DNA of 64,000 bases from Isoetes taiwanensis (taxonomy: Eukaryota; Streptophyta; Lycopodiopsida; Isoetales; Isoetaceae), in the NCBI GenBank assembly GCA_021234155.1, contig JAJEKV010000284.1:124001-188000 (forward strand), given 5' to 3'. The position numbers and the translations under genes are program-made. Each line of letters starts with the position of its first letter. The stretch's first letter is position 1. The notes under the pieces were generated by a model. That model searched no databases. It was given only the letters and a program-made list of their open reading frames with translations, and was not told where the DNA came from. Below are positions 56,864 through 64,000 of this stretch, one piece after another.

Positions 56864-59800
56864 TTAAGCGCCTATTTCATCTCGTAGAATCTCTTTGTAG
56901 ACTACATTAGGTGTGAACCTCCTATTGTCTTTTAGCAGCCTTCCTTGTCTTGAGGTGTCTTGAATGTATACCTTCACTCCGTGTTGTGTAGTGCACCTTG
57001 AGAATGCGACGTAGAGCTGGCCATGTGCGAAAACTGGCGTTGGTAGGTAGATGCCAACGGAGGTCATGGACTGGCCTTGCGACTTGTTGATTGTCATCGA
57101 GAATGCGAGTCGCACGGGGAACTGTCTTCGCTTGAAGGGGAGGAGGTCACTGTCTGATGGCTCTAGGGTTATCCTTGGTATGAGGACCCGTGTTCCTTTG
57201 TAGGTGCCTGTGATTATCTCTGCATCTATGATTCTTGGGTGCGCTTTGATGACGCGAAGGCGGGTGCCATTGCAGAGACCGGCCTTCGGGTTCATGTTTC
57301 TGAGTAGGATGATGATGGCTCCGTCCTTGATGTGCAGCTTATGCGGTGGCATGCCAGAAGGGGTTAGGTGGTTGATGAACTCGATTGGGAAGTCCCTTGT
57401 AGCATCTTCGCCTTCTGCAATGATGGTGTCTACGCTCGTATATATATGGAGTTGTCCATTCAACCTTGAGAGGACCTTATCATTGATCTTCAGCGTGTCT
57501 TCATTCTTTGGTGCCAGGATGGCTTTGTCATACAACATGTGCACATTTGCCTCTGTTATTTCCTTGCCGAAGATGCTGTCAATTAAGTCGTCTTCCACAA
57601 CACATTCTTCGGGTATCTCAACCAAGTCGCGGTCGAGCCCTGGCTCATTATGCATCTGTTCCCCGTTACCGAGACGTAGCAGCCAATTTGAGAAGATTTG
57701 TTCGTCTTTTCCCACCCGCATATTTTGTGTCAGCTTGTGGGTCTTGAAGTTAGTCCACAGGGGGTTCCGCTTGACACACTTCGAGATGACTTCCGCCCTT
57801 GTTGCACGTTTGACCACAGGCAACTGCTGCCGAAAGTCGCCGCCGGTGAGCATTATCATTCCCCCAAACGGCCTGTCATCCTGGCGGATCTCGCGTAAAA
57901 GCCTGTCGACGGCAGTGAGTGCATGCGTGTGCGTCATTCCCATTTCATCCCATACCATGATGCTTGCCTTTCTAAGTACTTCTGCTTGTTGGCTTGTTGC
58001 ACGCAGTGCGGAGGTTGCCTCTTGTGTCAGGTTGAGTGGTAACTTGAATGTCGAATGGACTGTTTGTGCTCCCTTCAAGAGGAGGCTGGCAATGCCTGTC
58101 CAAGCCACTGATACAACACCAACACCACATCCTCTTAGTATACTGATCAGGCTGTTGAAGAGGAAAGTCTTGCCCGTGCCTCCCGGGCCGTCCACATTGA
58201 TACATGGGGCTTGATGTTGGCTGATTGCATCGAGGATAATGTCGGCTATGTGCTTCTGTTCCCTGTTGAGCTTGCCGTAGTTTTCCGTCCCTCTTTCAAC
58301 TCCTCTTTTTCGCGATCGAAGGTCCGTTTCATTTGGGAAGTTGCCTAGGATGTCTATTTGTGGTTCGGTAGTCCAAAGCCTGCGACATGTGCCGCCGTTC
58401 GAAAAATTTCGTCAATGTCTTTTAGTGCATTGTTGTAAGCTTGCTCTTGTGGCATTTGCCAGCCGGTAATCTTCTGTCGCGGCTGTCCTTGAAGAGCTCC
58501 CATAGCCGCATTGGATCTTGTGGGTCATTGTACGTGCAAATGAATGCTAATGTTTGGCGAGCCGCATTGGCATCCGAAAGTTGCTCGCATCTTCGAGTGT
58601 CTTCTCCCGCATCGGCATCCAAGAAGCCGAGCTCTTTGGCGCCTTCCTTGAAAGTTGAACATAGTTTTCCATTGGCGCGCATATCTTCGAAGTGGTCGCC
58701 CTTGATATGTAGCAAATGTAAGACGAAGGTAATAACGGTCACCATCCTTAGGGCTCACATTGTACATCCGGTGTGATGAGCTTGAACTTTCCCTTCCTCT
58801 TTTTCCGGACGCCCCGCTTGTAAATGTGTAGTCTTTGGGGTATTTTCGGATAAGTGTATTCATGTGTACTGGTCGTTCTTGTTGAGCTCAAACCATGCGT
58901 CAAGATTGTTTGCTTTTTGCATCCGCCGCTCAATGGCTTGTCTTTCTTGGCCTTCCGATAATACACGCTTGGTTGTTTTGGCGATGAACGGGTAGTCGTG
59001 GTAATCGTGTGGGAATTGCCATGCATCTTGAACCCATATAACCTCCACATGGCTTCAGCTGCAGAGACGTATCTCGTATCAAGGTACTGCTCCACCTCGT
59101 CCCAATTGAATGTGGATGTTGATTCCCCCGTCGGTTCTACAGTGACCTTGATGGATGCTCGATCATGCCCTTTGTGGATGTACTTGTAGATATACTTTAC
59201 GCTCCCGACGCTGAAACACTGCTCTACATTGATATGTGCCTCGTACTTTTCAAGCAGCCATCTATTATGGGGAACTATCCATCTGTTGTCAATAGGCGTG
59301 TTGCCCCTCATGAGATGGCCTGTATCCCGTCTTCTGTACTCTGGGTAGCCATTTGCACTGACTTTGGTATTGTCATTAAATGTCTTTGGATATCCCTTTG
59401 TGCATTCCTTCATTGGGCTGCCTTCCTTGGCTTGCATGCAAGGTGCGTTTGGGTTGAGGGCCCCGCATGGGCCGTGGACCATATGCTTGATGACGATCTC
59501 TCGCAGGTTGGGGTTTTCTGGGCCTGGCATCTCAGCACTCGTGATGCTGTCAATGGCATCGCTATCCCGGATCTTGTCTTCTTGCTCGAGAATCATGAGA
59601 AGGTGGCAGTGCGGCAAGCCTCGTTTTTGGAACTCTATCGTGTAAGTGTGCGCTTTCACCTTGCCCAAGATATCATTTTCGAAGAGGTCATGAAAGAACT
59701 CTTTGAGCTTTGTGTGGAATACGCGTACAACCAAATCTGGCCTATCATGCGGCTGTTGTCCAGGAAGTAGGTTGTGTCTAATCTCTATCCAATTTGGGTT

Positions 59801-61331
59801 GGATGTAAATGTTACAAAGAGGTCGGCTTTGCCAAATCTTCGGATCAAGGCCATCGAATCCTGGTAGTTTTGTTCCATTGCTCTCGGGCTGCCAATGTGT
59901 GAGGAGGGCGGGATAACCAAATTTTGCCGATCTTAAGCCTCTTTGCTCGCCCGTGGTCTATGTAGTCAATAAGGCCTTGGTACAACCTCGACCAAGAACT
60001 TCCTTTGGTTTTGCTTGATCCAATTTAGTTCATTTGCCTCCACTCTCGAGTAGACATCAACAATGAATTGTTGTGTTAGCTTGCCTGCACAAAGCAGTGG
60101 GTTGCAAGCTGATCTCCTTATTGCCAGCCGGTAATTGTAGAATTGAAGCATGCTCACATTTTCATGTTTCCTTGAAGACGTTGATGTGGAAGATGTTTCT
60201 GCTTTCTTGATTCCTATCCTCCAGCCTTGGTCACCAAAGGGGAAGAGAATGGGATAAACCAAGGGATCAAGATTTGGGTTTGTGATTGGGATTTTTTTCA
60301 AGCCGCCACCTTTTTGGTGTATGCAGATGTCCCTATCGAATGGTGGCTCTCCGTCTGCGTTGACAAATATCACTGCGACTTCGTTTGAGCATGCTGCGTT
60401 GTACCTCCTAAGGTCCGTGTTTCGAAAGCAAAGGTTAAAGTACATCCCCGATGTCCCTCACCCCTTCACGGACTGTTGTGCATGCTTTTTCTACATCATG
60501 CATCATCATGAGGGCTGCCTGATAGGGGCTGATTTTACGTAGTTCGGCTAAGATTCTTTTCGGAAGTTGGCTGTCACAATTTTCATTTCGTGGGTTTTGA
60601 GCTCGTGGTTTCATGTGCAAAGTCGGCATCTAGAATATAGAGTCGAGAATATGTTGGTGCTTGCTAACCATTGGCATAAGCCGGACCTACTCTATGGTAG
60701 GTTTGTCCTTGGATCTTGAAACAATATGGTCCGTGGCCTTGAAACCTTTCGATGTTTGGCTTAAAGGAAGCAAAGGCAAGAGCACTATTGTAGGCCCCGG
60801 ATGTGTTGGTGGAAGTTAATGCTTTTTGGATGTTGATGGCTCAATAGGCTCGAATGAGATGGGGATTGGTTGTAGGGGTTCCAACTTGATTTGTCCATCA
60901 TGGCAGCAGTTTGTACCATCGCCCTTGAATGCAATCGCCCCCACGTTGTATGCACTCCCTATTGAATGAACCGCAATGGTGTCGTTCTACTTGTTGACTT
61001 CAAGTGTCCTTGCTATTCTCAGTATGTGGGTGGTTGAGCTCGCCATTGACGTTGATATTGTGCAAGTTCACCCAACCTTTGTTGTTGCTCTTCTTACATT
61101 TCTATGGCAGCTTGTTGGGCTCTTCTTTGACGCTCATATTGGGAGTGTTGGGCCAATCTTTGTCGATGTTGGTCTTCTCGTTTCTATGGCGGTTTGTTGT
61201 AGCTTTCTTTTCTTGTAATATTCTTCTTCTCTTACCAATCGAGCTTCACGGTCCTGCGATGTCTCTCTAGCACGCTTCTCCCTATAGTTATTTCTCTCGA
61301 ATGCACGCCTTCTTTTTCGTTCTTCCGTCAT
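56864..61331 (-). pseudogene. Helitron Rep/helicase (RepHel)
   Basis: Start near 61331 with the basic N-terminus (RRRAFERNNYREKRARETSQ). Then come HDGQIKL, YNSALAF and YHRVGP-type zinc/N-terminal signatures in shifting frames, and the Helitron-like N domain (60445-59966). The Rep domain has the HUH motif GLPHCHLLM and the tyrosine motif KYIYKYIHKGHD. The Pif1-family helicase has LNREQ, GPGGTGKT (Walker A), VWDEMGM (Walker B), GGDFRQQLPVV, LTQNMR, and TINKSQGQS and YVAFSRC near the end. It should nick and unwind for rolling-circle transposition. Frames shift near 58850, 58740 and 58440 and at several points in 59960-61130, so it is dead, although catalytic motifs are intact. Confidence 0.9.
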
Positions 61332-61958
61332 TATGAATTAGATGTGAGGAGGATGTTGAAGATTTGTGAGTCCTTGCTACCTCCATGAATATATTTAAGC
61401 CTTGTCAAAGGGGAAAAGGCAAAAGGCAAAAGGGAAAATGGAAAAGACAAAAGGTGTTTTGCCTTTCTACGCTTAGAGGAAAAGGTAAAAGGTGTTTTGC
61501 CTTTTTTAAGTCTAATAGTGCCTATTACGTTTGGGAGGAAAGGCAAAAAGTGGTGTTGTCCTTTTATTGTTCAAATAGTGCCTTTTATGTTTGGAGGAGA
61601 GTCCTTGAGTATTTTACGTTTAGTGGGGTTGAGGGGCCTTGGCCCCTAACGCTCTGCGCCAATCTCAATACTCAAGAAGAATGTATGAAGCATTTTTGGC
61701 CAGGGTGTGAGGAATTGTTGCCAGGGTTCATTGATCAAATGCACCTAGAGATCAGTGGCAAGTTTAGTTGGCCCACCTAATAACATACATTTTGTAACAT
61801 TTCTAGGAATTAATGTGCATCTCCGTTCTCAAGCATTTCCTTCTGTGTAGCGCTTCCTTTTGTATTCTTGAGAACAAACCTGCAAGTTAATTAATTTCAA
61901 GTATAAATCCGGACACGCATAAATCAAAATATCTAAATCAGCAATAAGGAGAAGGCAC
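61332..61958. other. Helitron upstream region, imperfect AAAGG repeats
   Basis: The region upstream of the Rep/helicase start. Degenerate GGAAAAGGCAAAAGG repeats lie at 61408-61560, alternating with AAATAGTGCCTWTTA copies. No separate gene is seen; it may hold the Helitron promoter. Confidence 0.4.
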
Positions 61959-63098
61959 CTGAAGCAAGTTGTAAAATACTTTCGCCATCAAAAGATCTTA
62001 CATCTCCTGAACCGGTTTCATGTTCGCTGGAAGATATTATTGCATTGCCATCGAACACCCTTTCTTCTTTTGTGCCTTTTTTCCAAGATGAACACAAAAA
62101 TGTCAGACAAAATTATCATTTTGTCTTCATACACCTGAACAGTATATACTACCTGAACACATATAGGATCAGAAAAGGAATCTTCTTTTCACTGTTTTAG
62201 AATAAATCTACGACAATCTTCATATAAGCTGACTCAATGAAATGCAATTGATCATGATTTTGGTTTGTACAGGTCCTTATACAATATTCACTGTTATGAA
62301 AACTAACAATATATGTTTGTGGAATAGTCGCAAGGACGGGAAGTGAGAGCATGCATTGATTAATTGTGCTTGCATGAACTATGAATCACGCAAATAAAAT
62401 CAAGAACAGCAAATTTAATGTTTTAACAAATGATTTAGGTGGGAAACATGCAGCCATTCACCATGCTGATATGCAAAGCTGAGAGAGCAGTACACATACT
62501 GTTTCACCATCCTCCACGAAAAGTTTTGCAGTTTCAATGCCAGCCTATGAAACAAAAGTTCATGTTAAAAGGAATTATGTAATGCAAACTCACGTGTGTA
62601 ATTCGAAATAATGCAAACAATATAAATCTGGACATAGCATTGGACATTACCACTCACATAGTGCTTTCACATCACAGCCATTTGCCAGCATACCTACTTT
62701 TCCTGTCAATGTGGATACTTTTGAAAAAAAGAAAACGTACCTCTGGCAATATCGGGATGGAAGGCCTTGGATTTGAATGATAAAGGAAAATAATGCCCCT
62801 GTGCTCTGTTCAAGCCCCCTTCATCCTCAACTCCGGCAGCTTCCAAATCATATTCTTCATCCTTAATCACCAAAGAACGAAATATACACTCTGACTTTCC
62901 CAGGGTATCCATCGAATTGACAGCAATATTTATGGCCCTATATGGGTTCGCTGAGGTAAGATTCTCAGCTGTGCAACGAAACAGAAAAACACAAAGTTAT
63001 AATAGAACACAAAACCCGTAAATAGCTGAACTGAGACAAAACAAAAGAGAAAAAAATGTCATACTCGCCATAGCCAGAGATGCAGCCACTGGATCCAT
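61959..63098 (-). pseudogene. captured host gene 5' part, four exon-like segments
   Basis: Exon 1: 63098-63065, MDPVAASLAMA then a donor (GCGA/GTATGA). Exon 2: 62968-62741 (GCACAG/CT...AGAG/GTACG), joined in phase 1 through a 96-bp intron; it reads TENLTSANPYRAINIAVNSM, then GKSECIFRSLVIKDEEYDLE and HYFPLSFKSKAFHPDIAR. Exon 3: 62544-62500, AGIETAKLFVEDGET. Exon 4: about 62079-61959, GNAIISSSEHETGSGDVRSF then LQLAS. Exon 2 to exon 3 does not join in phase, so an exon may be missing. Exon 1 has a diverged duplicate at 63160-63125 (MNPAAASLARA). I cannot name the protein. No stop occurs within the exons, so capture is fairly recent. Confidence 0.5.
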
Positions 63099-63540
63099 AT
63101 TCCCCTGTTTATGCATAGAGTAATGGAGGAGCAAAAGGTTTTGTGGTCGCCCTAGCCAGAGATGCGGCCGCCGGATTCATATTCTTTTTTGAGCACTTAA
63201 ACGATGAACCATAAACGGGCCCCCGCTTTTTACTAACCCTAAAGCTCTTGAAGTCTTACCAAAGAAACCGGCTACATCACCAAGTTGAAGTAGGCTACAT
63301 GCTAGCCGCCATAGCTACTGCTTCTCCATAACCTGAGATTCAGGATTTGAGTCGGATATACAGAATGGAAACTCTGAAGCAAAGTAGCTAGCCGCCATAG
63401 CAAAAAAAAAAACCTCACGACCTTTTTTTTATTTTTGGGTTCCTAAAATAAAACCTCACGACTTTTTGTTTATTTTTGGGTTCCTAGGTGTCCAAATCTC
63501 AACCATTAAATCTCAACCCTAACCCTAAATCTCAGCCTTT

Positions 63541-63577
63541 GGATTTAGGGCTGGATCTACAAAGCGTTATTTAAAGA
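63541..63577 (-). mobile_element. Helitron 5' end-like sequence
   Basis: Minus strand TCTTTAAATAACGCTTTGTA then GATCCAGCCCTAAATCC, aligning with the ends at 2323 and 56702. Not preceded by A. Confidence 0.45.
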
Positions 63578-63889
63578 GGGCCACATGACCGTAACTTTCT
63601 TGATCGGTAGTGGCTTTATTAATGGCCGTCTAGTGTTATTTCAAGACAATATAGCATCTTTTTTTTTTTTGGTTTTTTGCCGAGCATATCCAAAATAACT
63701 GCATTTCATGAGAATACACTTCAGTTTTGTTCTTTTTCTTCGCACGTTTGCACAAACACAAATTGACACTTTGAAGCAATTTTAGAGTGTCCACGTAGCC
63801 ACCAGGTGGGATTTTTGTGCAAGTGGAGGCTATTTCAAGCGTTGGATTTCATCTACGGCCATTAAAATTCATGGAAATTAGAGTTAGTT
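63578..63889. other. no gene; possible promoter of the ORF at 63890
   Basis: Contains a poly-T run at 63660-63671. No clear TATA box, though AT-rich segments exist. Confidence 0.3.
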
Positions 63890-64000
63890 ATGGGAGCGTC
63901 TTCGACAAGCAAATTCTGGTCGTCGGCGTTGCCCCAGCGATTTAAGAATTTATTCCTTGATTTTTCATCTCCATCTTCCCGATTTACTTTAGCAGCCATG
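63890..64000 (+). CDS. possible gene start, runs off the window
   Basis: Open from ATG to the edge, 37 codons: MGASSTSKFWSSALPQRFKN, then LFLDFSSPSSRFTLAAM. The N-terminus M-G-x-x-x-S is a plausible N-myristoylation signal, and the residue composition looks like protein. Too short to assign a family. Confidence 0.3.
   Translation, partial: MGASSTSKFWSSALPQRFKNLFLDFSSPSSRFTLAAM

Larger units (their letters stand above)
56703..63577 (-). mobile_element. autonomous-type Helitron, decayed, about 6.9 kb
   Basis: The 3' end is certain (56703). The 5' end is proposed at 63577, where the minus strand reads TCTTTAAATAACGC, then GATCCAGCCCTAAATC, a diverged form of the family start; the preceding base is C rather than A, so the boundary is tentative. 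It contains the broken Rep/helicase gene and, between that gene and the 5' end, four exon-like segments of a host gene. Confidence 0.55.

Noticed and set aside
57204-58214. 336-residue plus-strand ORF
   Set aside because: It is the antisense shadow of the Pif1-type helicase domain on the minus strand.
59165-59770. 201-residue plus-strand ORF
   Set aside because: Antisense shadow of the Helitron Rep domain; no independent motif.

Overview
This window is repeat-rich nuclear DNA of a land plant. The evidence is a plant-type receptor-like kinase, pieces of pentatricopeptide repeat (PPR) genes, a DUF3527-like exon, plant-style Helitrons, Copia, CACTA and L1-type elements, and GT-AG introns of about 90 bp. 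The abundance of PPR pieces and the very old, nested transposons would suit a large genome such as that of a fern or gymnosperm, but I cannot name the organism. No bacterial-type operon, rRNA or complete tRNA gene is visible.

Layout. 1-6.4 kb: two minus-strand Helitron 5' ends (2323, 4764), a DUF3527-like exon, a polypurine tract of about 1.1 kb, and two plus-strand Helitron 3' ends (6153, 6388). 6.8-8.2 kb: a decayed Copia integrase and an unidentified basic ORF. 10.2-10.9 kb: an L1-type ORF1-only element with a TATC tail. 11.8-12.6 kb: a TATA-led, cysteine-rich ORF of unknown function. 13.6-15.9 kb: 150-bp and 57-bp tandem repeats and a 455-bp foldback element. 16.0-30.0 kb: one L1-type LINE whose ORF1 is split by a 9.39-kb CACTA-like element (16352-25742) flanked by GTA duplications. 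That insert carries a 19-bp minisatellite that flips orientation, an array of about 805-bp repeats, and further subterminal repeats. 31.5-35.7 kb: a complete non-autonomous Helitron with a 1.3-kb internal duplication and two copies of a PPR fragment. 37.5-38.7 kb: a CACTA end with a 1-kb hairpin. 39.2-42.1 kb: a Copia RNase H piece and a decayed pogo/Tigger-type transposase. 43.3-44.9 kb: an intact receptor kinase, the best host gene here. 44.9-63.6 kb: nested or tandem minus-strand Helitrons, including one with a broken Rep/helicase gene and captured host exons. A possible new gene starts at 63890 and runs off the edge.

The main result is structural. One Helitron family (5' TCTTATAT..., then a conserved block TAAGTGTTGGACCCAGCCC; 3' hairpin GCCCAGC-AAC-GCTGGGC, then CTAG before a T) recurs through the window. 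It has repeatedly captured host exons, and two members are joined head-to-tail at a shared A/T target site. Only the receptor kinase, and perhaps the cysteine-rich ORF and the two short gene starts, look potentially functional.
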